A stretch of DNA of 64,000 bases from CAYGTO01 sp964352815 (GTDB taxonomy: Bacteria; Pseudomonadota; Alphaproteobacteria; Rickettsiales; UBA3002). Below, one piece after another: positions 26,863 to 36,565 of this stretch. The stretch's first letter is position 1. The number at the start of each line of letters is the position of its first letter. Location: the NCBI GenBank assembly GCA_964352815.1, contig CAYGTO010000010.1, positions 1 through 64,000 of the forward strand, written 5' to 3'. The notes beneath the pieces are model-generated. The model was given only the letters and a program-made list of their open reading frames with translations, did no database searches and was not told the origin of the DNA. Both the position numbers and the translations under genes were made by a program.

Positions 26863-28126
26863 GGGCCGCCTCTTTCGCTACCATTGCGCCTTTCGCCAAA
26901 TAATCGCGCGCGCGTTTCTTACCTTCTTCTACCGCAGGCTGATCAAACGGGTTCACCTGCATCCGCTCCGCCACCATGATGGTCTCCAGCATGAAATGCA
27001 TGAGCAGCGCCCCCATGACCGATTCGTCCATATGCTCATACACCATGCGCCGTACTGGAAGCGCGTGCTGAATAAACGTGTCAATCGTTCCCTGCTGAAG
27101 CGCAGCCAGCACATCACCCAAGCGGTTTTGCTGCAAATAGGCTAGGCCCTCTGGCAGTGTATCAAGATCACCCAGCGACGGACCACGCCCTTCCGGCGCA
27201 CCGACGACAAACGTATAGCTTTTATCTTGCGGACCATCGAGATAGAGCTGTAGCTGACTATGCTGATCGACCGCCCCTTGAAAACAAATCGGCGTAGACC
27301 CTTTGCCATCCTTACCCAGCGACTCAGCCCAAAGCTGACGATACCACGCGCCCAATTCATTCAACCCGCTGCCATACGGCATTAACACGTTGATCGGGTA
27401 ATGCTGCATCCAATCATAAAGGCATGCCGCTCCTTGCACAACCATGGATGCATCATGGTGGCAGACGCTCTCCCACACCGCACGCGCCGATGCGTGCAGC
27501 GCATAAATATCTAGCCCAGCAAACGCTGCCGGGAGCAAGCCTACCACCGACAAGACCGAATAGCGCCCGCTTAGATGCTCCGGATGATCCCACATAATGA
27601 CACCATCTTCTGCCGCCATCTGACGCAGCGGGTTATTGCCTGGCGCACTGATCGCCAACACCTGCGCGGCATAGGCCTCCGTGCCGAGCGCCTGTTTCAT
27701 AAAGGCGCGCATGATCACATAATGGCTCAGTGTTTCGATCGTCCCGCCAGACTTACTGACCGCAAGAATCGCCGTACGTTTAGGCTCTAACGTTGCAAGC
27801 AGCTGTTCCGCCTCAAACGGGCTCGCATTATCCAATATGCTCACGGTCACATCAGTGGCGCGTTGTGGCAGTGCGAGCAAGGTTTTGGCGCCTAGACTTG
27901 AGCCCCCCGTTCCCAGAACGACCAAATGATCGAGCCCTTTTGCTCGCCACACCGCGATGTGCTGCTCTATTGCTCGAAGCGTTGACGCTTCGCACACACC
28001 ATCAATCAGTGGCCAAGATTCTGCCTTTGCTCGGGCAATGACTGCCTCAGCAGCACGCAGCATCGGATCATCTGCAGCAGCACACCGGCTATCGTGATAC
28101 AGCGCATACGGAAGTGCGCTCCCCAT
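26855..28126 (-). CDS. pgi: Glucose-6-phosphate isomerase (short form)
   Basis: Interconverts glucose 6-phosphate and fructose 6-phosphate. The 423-residue product is shorter than the 550-residue enterobacterial form. It has the SIS fold with LGTGGSSLGAKTL, SKSGGTIET, the catalytic region YGSGLNELGAWYRQLWAESLGK and C-terminal NPFDQPAVEEGKK. The ATG at 28126 overlaps the stop of the upstream M16 gene (TGATG), indicating translational coupling. Confidence 0.93.
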   Translation of the reverse strand: MGSALPYALYHDSRCAAADDPMLRAAEAVIARAKAESWPLIDGVCEASTLRAIEQHIAVWRAKGLDHLVVLGTGGSSLGAKTLLALPQRATDVTVSILDNASPFEAEQLLATLEPKRTAILAVSKSGGTIETLSHYVIMRAFMKQALGTEAYAAQVLAISAPGNNPLRQMAAEDGVIMWDHPEHLSGRYSVLSVVGLLPAAFAGLDIYALHASARAVWESVCHHDASMVVQGAACLYDWMQHYPINVLMPYGSGLNELGAWYRQLWAESLGKDGKGSTPICFQGAVDQHSQLQLYLDGPQDKSYTFVVGAPEGRGPSLGDLDTLPEGLAYLQQNRLGDVLAALQQGTIDTFIQHALPVRRMVYEHMDESVMGALLMHFMLETIMVAERMQVNPFDQPAVEEGKKRARDYLAKGAMVAKEAAHG

Positions 28127-29463
28127 CACTCCTCTTCCTTTGCAAGCTGCTTGATCTGCGCCTTAGCGCCTTGTCCTGCCAGCGCCACATAACGCGGCTG
28201 CGATAACAGGCGCTTGGCCACCCGGTGCAACCCTTCAAGATTGACCGCCTCAATATAGCTATTGCGTTTAGCCAAGTAATCCATACCGAGCTCATAATGC
28301 TGCATGCTTTGCAGGTAATTCACCAACACGCCGCTGCGCACCAGCGAAAGCGGGAACGCACCGGTGAGATACGCTTTTGCGTCACTGAGCATCGCCTCAT
28401 CAATGCTGCCAGACGCAACTTCCTCTAACACTTCTTCGATGATTTCTAAGGATTCCTCTACCCCGTCTGTTCGTGTCGACAATCCGCCTTCAATAAGCTG
28501 CGCCTTATCCGCAATCGCAAGATTCATATCAACCGCATAGGCTAGACCGGCGTCTTCACGCACCGCCTTCGGCAGAATAGAATTCAGTCCATTCCCTCCG
28601 AGCACATGCAGTAACACATACGCCGCGTAAAAATCAGGGTCACTTCGCTTCAGCCCCGGCATCGCGAAATACACCACCGTCTGAGGCACGTCCATATCCG
28701 TCGCCGTGTAGGCGGGCGCAGGAAGGAGTTCTGCCTGCTCGACTAATTGCTCTGGCTGGAACACTTCGGGCAACTGCGCGAACGCACTTTCAAGCACGAC
28801 GCCTAATTCCTCGGCACTAATCGCACCCACGACCGATATGCTGACATTCTCTTTTGTCAGATAACGCGACTGATAAGTGCGCAAATCATCTGCACTGAGA
28901 GCGAGCAGGCTCTCAATAGTGCCAAGCTGTTTATTGGCATAGGGGTGATCCCCAAACATGGCTTCCGAAAGCGCACGCCCCGCATGATAATGCGGTGACT
29001 CGTTCAACGCCTTGATCTGCGCCGCAAACTCTTCACGCACACGCTGCAGATCGTCGTCGGGAAATTGCGGTTGCAATAATGCAATGGAGAGCAGTCGGAA
29101 TGCTTCACCAATCGCTGGCTTGGTCATTCGCGCATTGAGACTCAGCGCATCACGCCCCACCTCGCTGCTAAACTTGATCGCTTGCTCTTCCAGCGCTTTG
29201 GTGAATGATGCGGCGCTATACTCACCCGCACTCTCTTTCATCATCCGCGCCACCATCGCCGCGCGGCCTTGCTTCTCTTGCGGATCACTCGCATAGCCTG
29301 CATCATGAAAACGCAAGGAAACCGTGACCATCGGTATGGAGTGATCCTCAATCAACCAGGCGGTGAGCCCCGCGCGTTGCACCTCTTGGACCTCGGTCGC
29401 AGCGTGCACAGGCCACGCGCATAGGCCAACCAGCATTACCCATAACGCACATACCTTATTCAT
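28126..29463 (-). CDS. M16-family peptidase-like protein lacking the zinc motif
   Basis: The 445-residue product has a signal peptide (VCALWVMLVGLCAWPVHA) and two M16 half-barrels. At the zinc site it has RAAMVARMMKES rather than HxxEH, so it should be catalytically dead. It overlaps the end of the active M16 gene by eight bases. An active/inactive pair is the known arrangement of heterodimeric M16B enzymes, including mitochondrial processing peptidase. A good ribosome site (GGAAGAG) precedes the ATG at 29463. Confidence 0.88.
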   Translation of the reverse strand: MNKVCALWVMLVGLCAWPVHAATEVQEVQRAGLTAWLIEDHSIPMVTVSLRFHDAGYASDPQEKQGRAAMVARMMKESAGEYSAASFTKALEEQAIKFSSEVGRDALSLNARMTKPAIGEAFRLLSIALLQPQFPDDDLQRVREEFAAQIKALNESPHYHAGRALSEAMFGDHPYANKQLGTIESLLALSADDLRTYQSRYLTKENVSISVVGAISAEELGVVLESAFAQLPEVFQPEQLVEQAELLPAPAYTATDMDVPQTVVYFAMPGLKRSDPDFYAAYVLLHVLGGNGLNSILPKAVREDAGLAYAVDMNLAIADKAQLIEGGLSTRTDGVEESLEIIEEVLEEVASGSIDEAMLSDAKAYLTGAFPLSLVRSGVLVNYLQSMQHYELGMDYLAKRNSYIEAVNLEGLHRVAKRLLSQPRYVALAGQGAKAQIKQLAKEEE

Positions 29464-30853
29464 TCGCACTCTCTTCCGAAGTCACGGGCGACAGACCACC
29501 TTCGACATAGACACCATAGCCAAAAAGCTGACTACCCACGCGCGCCACATCATCCACGCTGACGCGGTCAACCAATGGCGACCAATGCGTATAGAACCGC
29601 ATATCAGCATCAATCACAGCAATCCCGCCCACATAATGCGCGATCGACGACAGCCCATCACGCGCATAAATTGCTTCCGCCATGAACTGGGTTTTCGCAC
29701 GCTTTAAATCGGCTTCATTGAGCCCTGCCGCAAGGAACTTGCCAATGCTCTTATCGACTGCCACCGATACCTCATCAAATGACACGCCGTCCATCGGCGT
29801 CACCGCTACACTGAACCGGCCCGGCCCGGCAGAGAACCCATAATAACCTGCCTGGATATCGCTGGCGATACGCTGCTCGACCACCAATTGCTGATACAGC
29901 CAACTCGTTGTCGAACCGCCCAGCATATGCTCAAACAATAGCAGCGGCATCAATGCCTCGCCGCCCCCATCTCTCATGCTCGGCGCACGATACCAGCGCA
30001 CCCATTCATGCTGCTTCACTTGCGGGTCCTGCATCATCACAGATTGCAGCATGCGGCCGTCCTCTTGCGTCAACGCTAATACCGGCCAATCGCGCGCATA
30101 CGGCACTTTTGCCGGCAGCGTGCCATAATAACCAAGCGTTAGCTCATAGGCCTCCTGTTTCGTCAGGTCGCCGACGAGCACAACAATCATGTTTCCCGCA
30201 TGATAGTAATCATGATAAAATGCCATCGCATCATCAAGCGTGAGTGCGGCAAGTTCATCGGGAAACCCAATGATCGGGTGCGCGTAAGGATGATCACCAT
30301 ACAGCACCTTATCTAGCTTCTCACCCCAGCGCGCCGCTGGCCTATTTTCAATACGCTGCGCTCGCTCTTCTAGCACGACCTTCAACTCACGCGCCGCATC
30401 TTCCACATCCGGCGCCAGATGCGTAAAGCGATCGGCTTCTAACTGCATCACCATTGGCAAATGTTCTTTCGCAATGGTGACATAATAGCCAGTGTAATCA
30501 TTGCTGGTAAACGCATTCAGATTGCCGCCCAGCCGTTCGATACGTTTCGAATATTCCCCCGCGGGCACAGACTGCGTGCCGCGAAACATTAAATGCTCCA
30601 AGAAATGCGCCACGCCGGTTTTGCCTTGAGGCTCATCCGCCGCACCTAGCGTCACCCAAATCGTATGGTTAACGGCGGATGTGCGATGGTTCTCGACAAG
30701 ATAGACGTCAATGCCATTTGGCAGTGTGAAGGTATGAATCGCCTCCCCCTCAGCAGGAAGGGTAAGTGGATCGCGCGTCTCCGGGCGATACCAAATCATC
30801 ACAATCACCGCGAGAATAAACGCGCCAAATAAAATGGATGAGGTCGTACGCAT
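29456..30853 (-). CDS. M16-family zinc metallopeptidase, active subunit
   Basis: The 465-residue product has an N-terminal membrane or signal segment (about 5-21: SSILFGAFILAVIVMIW) and the inverted zinc motif HFLEH at residues 83-87, with the downstream glutamate in VVLEERAQRIENRP. It is probably periplasmic and works with the inactive partner downstream. The natural substrates of such bacterial pairs are mostly unknown. Confidence 0.92.
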   Translation of the reverse strand: MRTTSSILFGAFILAVIVMIWYRPETRDPLTLPAEGEAIHTFTLPNGIDVYLVENHRTSAVNHTIWVTLGAADEPQGKTGVAHFLEHLMFRGTQSVPAGEYSKRIERLGGNLNAFTSNDYTGYYVTIAKEHLPMVMQLEADRFTHLAPDVEDAARELKVVLEERAQRIENRPAARWGEKLDKVLYGDHPYAHPIIGFPDELAALTLDDAMAFYHDYYHAGNMIVVLVGDLTKQEAYELTLGYYGTLPAKVPYARDWPVLALTQEDGRMLQSVMMQDPQVKQHEWVRWYRAPSMRDGGGEALMPLLLFEHMLGGSTTSWLYQQLVVEQRIASDIQAGYYGFSAGPGRFSVAVTPMDGVSFDEVSVAVDKSIGKFLAAGLNEADLKRAKTQFMAEAIYARDGLSSIAHYVGGIAVIDADMRFYTHWSPLVDRVSVDDVARVGSQLFGYGVYVEGGLSPVTSEESANE

Positions 30854-30891
30854 GGTCCCTGCCTGGCGAGAATTCGCCCGTCATTGGTACG

Positions 30892-31500
30892 CTAAAACAA
30901 TTGCTCTAGCACTGATTCTTTGCTGTTTTCTTTGGTTTTGACTTCGCCTTCATTCAGCGGTTTGCCCGCATCTTTATTACTGCGAATGCGCTCCGCCTCA
31001 GCAGCCGGGTCAACCACCGACGAGTCATCTGCAAGACCAAGCCACTCCTCTAGCGGCGTCGCATCTTCACGCACCACCGGCTCTTCAGACACTTCGCGAT
31101 ACAGCTTTTTACGAATATCCGGATCACGGTCCGCCACTTTCAACTTATTGAGCAACGTCGATTCTTGAGGGGTTGGCAAATCATCCGCCGACAAGGTCAG
31201 CGCCTCAACCTGCACCTCTTCAACACGCGCATCGACCGTTTTGCTGGCGTCCACTTCCTCGATATTGCCTTCACTGTTCAAGATCAATGCTTTCGCTTGG
31301 CTTTCTTGCGTGCCTTCAAAACGCGGGGGCGCACCGGGGGTCGGCGGCTCTAGATAGAATTCAGGTGGCACAGACAGAGGCGGACGCGAGACCACATTGA
31401 ATTCATCGGGGGCTTGCTTGTTCAAACCCAACGATTCGCGCACATCACCGCCGCATGCCGCAAGTATACATAAGCAACTGACTGTGAATAGCTGTTTCAT
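30892..31500 (-). CDS. DUF3035-type lipoprotein
   Basis: The 202-residue product has a lipoprotein signal with lipobox LAAC (Cys 16), then the alphaproteobacterial DUF3035 core PDEFNVVSRPPLSVPPEFYLEPP and an acidic, low-complexity C-terminal half. Function is unknown. Its place between lspA, the signal peptidase for lipoproteins, and the M16 pair is recurrent in alphaproteobacteria. Confidence 0.85.
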   Translation of the reverse strand: MKQLFTVSCLCILAACGGDVRESLGLNKQAPDEFNVVSRPPLSVPPEFYLEPPTPGAPPRFEGTQESQAKALILNSEGNIEEVDASKTVDARVEEVQVEALTLSADDLPTPQESTLLNKLKVADRDPDIRKKLYREVSEEPVVREDATPLEEWLGLADDSSVVDPAAEAERIRSNKDAGKPLNEGEVKTKENSKESVLEQLF

Positions 31501-31545
31501 GGCTCTCTTCTAGCGGGATTTCTGCCCTTTGGCAAGGATTTGCAC

Positions 31546-32052
31546 CTACTCGTCCTTGCTCTTTTTAGTGCTTTTTTCAGGGTGCTTAAACGCATCCAAC
31601 AGTAAGATCATCACCCCAATGAAAATTGCACTATCTGCAATGTTAAATGCGGGCCAGTGATAGGCCCCTAGATGCACATCGATAAAGTCTGCTACCGCAC
31701 CATAGAGCCAGCGATCAATCACATTACCAACCGCACCGCCTACGACTAGCCCTTGCGCAATAAGCAGCCAACGACGGTCCGTTTGCATCATCCAGCGCAG
31801 TAACATCAATACGATCAACGCCGCCACCGCAGTGAGAATAATCGGGCCATCCCCGCCCAAATCAGAAAACATGCCGAAGCTAATGCCGCGGTTCCACACC
31901 ATGGTAAAACGAAAGAAGGAGGTCACAACAATGGGCCCGTGAACCGGCAGTTCCATCACATAAAGCACCGCCCATTTACTCAGCTGATCAAAAGCGAGCG
32001 TCGCACACGCAACGCTTAGGCCAATCGTGATTGAGGTAAACCGGTTAGACAT
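31546..32052 (-). CDS. lspA: Lipoprotein signal peptidase (signal peptidase II)
   Basis: LspA removes signal peptides from prolipoproteins. The 168-residue product has four membrane segments, the conserved VWNRGISFG loop, and the two catalytic-aspartate motifs GNVIDRWLYGAVADFID and FNIADSAIF. The ATG at 32052 lies six bases after the ribF stop and follows GGGTGAG. Substrates in this window include the DUF3035, BON and entericidin-like lipoproteins. Confidence 0.94.
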   Translation of the reverse strand: MSNRFTSITIGLSVACATLAFDQLSKWAVLYVMELPVHGPIVVTSFFRFTMVWNRGISFGMFSDLGGDGPIILTAVAALIVLMLLRWMMQTDRRWLLIAQGLVVGGAVGNVIDRWLYGAVADFIDVHLGAYHWPAFNIADSAIFIGVMILLLDAFKHPEKSTKKSKDE

Positions 32053-32057
32053 ATCAC

Positions 32058-33029
32058 TCACCCATTCAGCATATTCCACGCCGCGGTGCAGTCTAGCGCA
32101 ATCTGCGCTTTAAGCGCATCCAATCCGTCAAAACGCTTCTCTTCACGAATCGCCCCGACATATTCGACCTCCAGTCGCGCGCCATAAAGGTCCCGCTCAA
32201 CATCGAACGCATGGACTTCTAGTCGCGGGGTCAGCGCGCCATGCGCCACTGTTGGGCGCAGCCCAATATTGGCTACCGCCGGCATCCAAGGTGCGTTCTG
32301 ATTGCGATACTCCCGAAAGCGCACTGCATACACACCAAAACGCGGACAATGAAGCAACGGAATCGAAATATTCGCTGTAGGGAACCCAATCGTGCGGCCC
32401 CGCTGATCACCATGGACCACCACCCCGCTCATCCGGTATGGCCGGCCAAGCAGCTGCGCCGCCGTCTGAATGTCACCTTCCGCAAGCGCTTTACGAATGC
32501 GCGTCGATGAAATCACCGGATGCGGGTCACTGGGGTCTCTCTCCTCAAGCGGAATCTCGACCATTGGATCATAGGTGAAGCGCTCTTTCTCTGCCGCTGC
32601 CTTTAGCGTCTCAGCATTGCCGCTACGGTTCGCACCGAAAATAAAATGCTGGCCTGTCACCACATGCGAAATCTTCAGTGATTGCACCAACACTTTCTCA
32701 ATAAAAGCATCTGCGCTCAATGCAGCAAAGCCCGGCGTGAAGCGCATGAGATAGACCACATCCAACCCCATCTCGCGCAGTAAACGCAGCTTTTCATGCA
32801 AGGGAATCAATCGTGTTGGGAAGCTACGCCCTTTTTGTGCCGCAAAAAATTGACGCGGATGCGGTTCAAAACTCATAATACCCGCGGGGACGTCGGCTTC
32901 GCGCGCAATGGTCTTCACATGGCTGATCAGCGCTTGATGGCCGCGATGCACCCCATCAAAATTGCCAATCGCAATCGCTGCGTTCTGATAGTCGCTTGGG
33001 ATGGCATCATATCCGCGGATCACGCGCAT
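32058..33029 (-). CDS. ribF: Bifunctional riboflavin kinase/FAD synthetase
   Basis: RibF makes FMN and then FAD. The 323-residue product has the N-terminal FAD synthetase domain (AIAIGNFDGVHRGHQALI, SSTRIRKALAEGD) and the C-terminal flavokinase domain (GRTIGFPTANI). It starts six bases after secF, within the minus-strand run. FAD users in the window include TrxB and MnmG. Confidence 0.95.
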   Translation of the reverse strand: MRVIRGYDAIPSDYQNAAIAIGNFDGVHRGHQALISHVKTIAREADVPAGIMSFEPHPRQFFAAQKGRSFPTRLIPLHEKLRLLREMGLDVVYLMRFTPGFAALSADAFIEKVLVQSLKISHVVTGQHFIFGANRSGNAETLKAAAEKERFTYDPMVEIPLEERDPSDPHPVISSTRIRKALAEGDIQTAAQLLGRPYRMSGVVVHGDQRGRTIGFPTANISIPLLHCPRFGVYAVRFREYRNQNAPWMPAVANIGLRPTVAHGALTPRLEVHAFDVERDLYGARLEVEYVGAIREEKRFDGLDALKAQIALDCTAAWNMLNG

Positions 33030-33035
33030 GCTGGG

Positions 33036-33953
33036 TTACGCGCTCGCTGGAGCGCCCGCCTCTTCTTTGCGCACGCCGAAATAGAGCAAAATAGGGCCGG
33101 CGACATAAATCGAAGAATAGGTCCCGACAATCACACCAAAGAGTAGCGCCGCTGAGAAACCGCGCAGCACTTCGCCGCCAAACCACACCAGCGCCGCTGC
33201 CGCCAGCACGGTAGTCAAGGCGGTGATAATCGTCCGCGACAGCGTATTATTCACACTCTTATTCAAAAGCTCCGCCACCGGCATTTTCTTATATTTACGC
33301 ATGGTCTCGCGCACCCGGTCATAAATCACCACTGAGTCATTAATCGAATAGCCAATCACGGTCAGAATCGCCGCAATCGAGGTCAGACCAAAATCATAGC
33401 CCATGAAGGCATAAAAACCGAGAATCAGAATCGCATCATGCAGCAAGGCAACAATCGCACCCAAGCCAAACTGCCATTCAAAGCGGAACCATACATAGAG
33501 AAGCACCGCGACAAAAGCAGTCACTAGCGCCACCACACCCGACTCAATCAACTCATCACCAATCGTCGGGCCGACATAATCAACCTGGCGAAAATCCGCA
33601 TCGGGCAGTGCGTTCTCAATGCGTTCGCGCGCAATCTTGACCAACTCGCCCTGCTCGCTTTCCTCGCTCACTTCCATCCGAATCAGCACCTCTTGCTCAT
33701 CGCCAAAATGTTGCAGCGATACTTCACCAAACGTCTCTACATCGAGCACAGAACGCAACGCCGCAATATCAACCGGCTCTGATGAGCGCACATCCATGAC
33801 AATGCCACCGGCAAAATCGATCCCAAAATTGAGGCCCCGATCAGCCAACAGAAACAGGCTGCCCATGATCATGAAGAATGACACGACAAACGCGACCCAT
33901 CGCCCTTCGATGAATTTGATATTGGTGTTCGCGGGAATCAGATTCAGTGCCAT
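33036..33953 (-). CDS. secF: Protein translocase subunit SecF
   Basis: SecF with SecD uses the proton gradient to help pull secreted proteins through SecYEG. The 305-residue product has six membrane segments, the first-loop motif NFGIDFAGGI, and the conserved GYSINDSVVIYDRVRE segment of RND-type proteins. The ATG at 33953 (MALNLIPANTNIKF) is chosen; the longer frame to 34094 is the reverse strand of the exchanger. No secD adjoins it. Confidence 0.93.
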   Translation of the reverse strand: MALNLIPANTNIKFIEGRWVAFVVSFFMIMGSLFLLADRGLNFGIDFAGGIVMDVRSSEPVDIAALRSVLDVETFGEVSLQHFGDEQEVLIRMEVSEESEQGELVKIARERIENALPDADFRQVDYVGPTIGDELIESGVVALVTAFVAVLLYVWFRFEWQFGLGAIVALLHDAILILGFYAFMGYDFGLTSIAAILTVIGYSINDSVVIYDRVRETMRKYKKMPVAELLNKSVNNTLSRTIITALTTVLAAAALVWFGGEVLRGFSAALLFGVIVGTYSSIYVAGPILLYFGVRKEEAGAPASA

Positions 33954-33955
33954 GA

Positions 33956-34909
33956 TTATCCTATGAGTGAATGATATTGGTAGTAGGTATAGCCCACATA
34001 GGCCAGCAAAAACAGGCCGCCCTCCATGCGGTCGATCTTGAAGCCGGTGCGCATAACTGGCAGCAAAATCAACGCCACCAGCATCATCACCCAAATGTCA
34101 AAATTCCGGAATTGTTCGGATACGGGAATCGGGAGAATGGTCGCAGCCACCCCAATCACGCCAAACATGTTAAACAAGTTACTGCCAATCACATTCCCGA
34201 TCGCAATGTCATTATGCTTGTGATACGCCGCCACAATCGAGGTGACCAGCTCTGGCGCTGAGGTGCCGAGCGCGATCACCGTCAGCGCAATCACCCCTTC
34301 ACTAATGCCCAAAATACGCGCAAATTCCGATGCGCCTTCAACCAATAAATCCGCTCCCAGCACCAACATCGCCACCGCCGCGAGTGACAAGGGGAGTGCT
34401 TTGAGCAGTGGTAGATTCGCATCAATTTCTTCATCGATCTCATGCTCGAGCTCCGGATCACCCGGGTCTTTGGCATTGCGGTAGAGATCATAATAATACA
34501 GCACCAACACGATGAGGAACAGGATACCTTCATAGCGCTGGATCTCACCATCGAGGCAAAACACCACCAACACCGCTGAAACAATCAACATCAGAAGCAG
34601 TTCGCGCCTTATCAGCTCTGGCTTACAGACAATCGGGTAAATAATCGCCGTGGGGCCCAGCACCAGCAAAATATTCGCTATATTACTGCCAAGCACATTC
34701 CCAATTGCAATATCCGGATGGCCGGTGAGTGACGCATGGATGCTCACGACTAGCTCTGGCGCTGAGGTGCCGAAGGAGACGACCGTCAGCCCGATCACGA
34801 TGGTCGGGATGCTCAGCGTTTTCGCCAAGCTCACCGCGCCGCGCACCAGCGCTTCCCCGCCACCAACGAGCAGCAGCAATCCCCCAATAATTTGCGCTGC
34901 AATCAGCAT
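33956..34909 (-). CDS. CaCA-family sodium/calcium exchanger (YrbG-like)
   Basis: The 317-residue membrane protein has about ten hydrophobic segments and the two inverted alpha repeats of this family: GTSAPELVVSIHA with GNVLGSNIANILLVLG, and GTSAPELVTSIVA with GNVIGSNLFNMFGVIG. An acidic loop (EHEIDEEIDANL) separates the halves. The transported cation is inferred from the family. It ends two bases before secF, where secD would be expected. Confidence 0.9.
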   Translation of the reverse strand: MLIAAQIIGGLLLLVGGGEALVRGAVSLAKTLSIPTIVIGLTVVSFGTSAPELVVSIHASLTGHPDIAIGNVLGSNIANILLVLGPTAIIYPIVCKPELIRRELLLMLIVSAVLVVFCLDGEIQRYEGILFLIVLVLYYYDLYRNAKDPGDPELEHEIDEEIDANLPLLKALPLSLAAVAMLVLGADLLVEGASEFARILGISEGVIALTVIALGTSAPELVTSIVAAYHKHNDIAIGNVIGSNLFNMFGVIGVAATILPIPVSEQFRNFDIWVMMLVALILLPVMRTGFKIDRMEGGLFLLAYVGYTYYQYHSLIG

Positions 34910-35008
34910 AATTCTTTTTCAACTTTCATAGGCTTACTGTGATACGAGCCCCACCTCTGCCTGTCAAACGAAACACAGTTTGTCATACCATCTTTTCAAA
35001 AAACGCGT

Positions 35009-35014
35009 TATAAC
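35009..35014 (+). promoter_or_regulatory. Possible -10 box for a leaderless murJ transcript
   Basis: TATAAC is followed by six bases and the murJ ATG at 35021. No convincing -35 box at the right distance was found, and the AAGAG between has too short a spacing to be a good ribosome site. Confidence 0.4.
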
Positions 35015-35020
35015 AAGAGC

Positions 35021-36565
35021 ATGTCGATTTTTAAGTCCACCGCGATTATTGGCGTCTTTACCATGCTCTCGCGCGTCTTCGGTTTTGTGCGCGATGTCAT
35101 CATTGCGAATGCCGTGGGCGCGAGCTGGCTTTCAGATGCGTTCTTTGTCGCGTTTAAACTGCCGAATTTCTTCCGCCGGCTCTTTGCTGAAGGTGCGTTC
35201 AATGCTGCGTTCGTCCCGCTCTTCGCTGGCACGCTCGAACAGCGTGGCAGGCAAGACGCGCTACGTTTCGCAGGCGACATTTTCATTTTACTGCTCATCG
35301 CATTACTCGCTCTCAACGCCATCGTCATCATGGCCATGCCCTATGTGCTCTATCTGTTCGCGCCGGGCTTTGCGGACGACCCAGAAAAATTTGGCCTCAC
35401 CACCGTACTCGCCCAAATCGCCTTTCCCTATATTTTCTTTATCTCGCTGACTTCGCTGCTTTCCGGAATTCTCAATTCGATTGGCCGCTTTGCTATGGTC
35501 GCATCAACGCCCATATTGCTCAACCTTGCACTGATTGGCGCTGCGCTCTTTCTGACGCCCTACACGGATACCCCGGCTCACGCCCTTTCCATCGGCGTGT
35601 TCATTGCCGGGCTCTTGCAATTATGCTGGGTGGGCTATGCCTGTATCAAATATGATGTGCTGCCGCCTTGGTGTGCGCCGCGCATCACCCCCCATGTGAA
35701 ACAGTTCTTTACGCTCATCGCCCCAGCCGCCCTTGGCGCGGGTGTCGCACAGGTGAACTTACTCATCGACGTCATTCTCGCTTCTACCTTACCTGAAGGC
35801 GTTTCCTATCTTTACTATGCCGACCGGCTCAATGAACTCCCCATCGGCGTGATTGGGGTTGCAGCCGGCACCGCACTGTTGCCCGCCTTGTCGAAACAAT
35901 TTAGCCAAAACAACCTGGTCGCCGCACGCCGCACCATGAACCAAGCCGTCGAGTTTAGCCTCGTACTCACTCTTCCCGCGGCGCTCGCGCTTATGCTACT
36001 GCCCGGCGTCTGGATCACCGGCCTCTTTGAACATGGCGCCTTCACCGTCAAAGACAGTGCTGCCGTCAGCCCTGCCCTCGCCGCCTATGCTAGCGGATTG
36101 CCCGCATTCATCCTCGCCAAAATATTCACCCCGGGCTTCTTCGCTCAGCGCGACACCAAAACCCCTTTCTACATTGCAAGCATCTGCGTGCTGATCAACC
36201 TCATCCTGAACTTGCTGTTGATTGGCCCGCTCGCCCATGTCGGATTGGCTTATGCCACCGCGGCCGCAAGCTGGATCAATGTGGTGATTTGCATGGTGAT
36301 TCTTTACCGGCGCGGCGTGTTTGAGCCAAGCCTCGCCTTCATGCAGCGCCTGGTGCGTATCTTCGCCGCAGCCACGCTCTTTGCCGTCTGGCTGATCGTG
36401 CTAGGCCAAAACCTTGCCTTCTTCTATGAAGCCACGCTCTTTATCCAAATCGCAACGATGGCTAGTGTCGTGATGGTATCACTGCTCGTCTATGGCATCA
36501 TCGCCTACAAGCTTGCCGCCGTCGATAAGAATGAGCTCAAGCTATTATTGCCACGTCGCGCTTAG
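35021..36565 (+). CDS. murJ: Lipid II flippase MurJ
   Basis: MurJ flips lipid II across the inner membrane for peptidoglycan assembly. The 514-residue product has about 14 membrane segments and the MviN signatures SRVFGFVRDVIIANAVGASWLSD near the N-terminus and ASTLPEGVSYLYYADRLNELPIGVIG in the middle. Its stop overlaps that of convergent uppP by four bases, placing two lipid-carrier functions back to back. Confidence 0.95.
   Translation: MSIFKSTAIIGVFTMLSRVFGFVRDVIIANAVGASWLSDAFFVAFKLPNFFRRLFAEGAFNAAFVPLFAGTLEQRGRQDALRFAGDIFILLLIALLALNAIVIMAMPYVLYLFAPGFADDPEKFGLTTVLAQIAFPYIFFISLTSLLSGILNSIGRFAMVASTPILLNLALIGAALFLTPYTDTPAHALSIGVFIAGLLQLCWVGYACIKYDVLPPWCAPRITPHVKQFFTLIAPAALGAGVAQVNLLIDVILASTLPEGVSYLYYADRLNELPIGVIGVAAGTALLPALSKQFSQNNLVAARRTMNQAVEFSLVLTLPAALALMLLPGVWITGLFEHGAFTVKDSAAVSPALAAYASGLPAFILAKIFTPGFFAQRDTKTPFYIASICVLINLILNLLLIGPLAHVGLAYATAAASWINVVICMVILYRRGVFEPSLAFMQRLVRIFAAATLFAVWLIVLGQNLAFFYEATLFIQIATMASVVMVSLLVYGIIAYKLAAVDKNELKLLLPRRA

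Noticed and set aside
33954..34094. N-terminal extension of SecF to 34094
   Set aside because: The extra 47 residues come from the other frame of the upstream exchanger gene. The first membrane segment and family start support the ATG at 33953.
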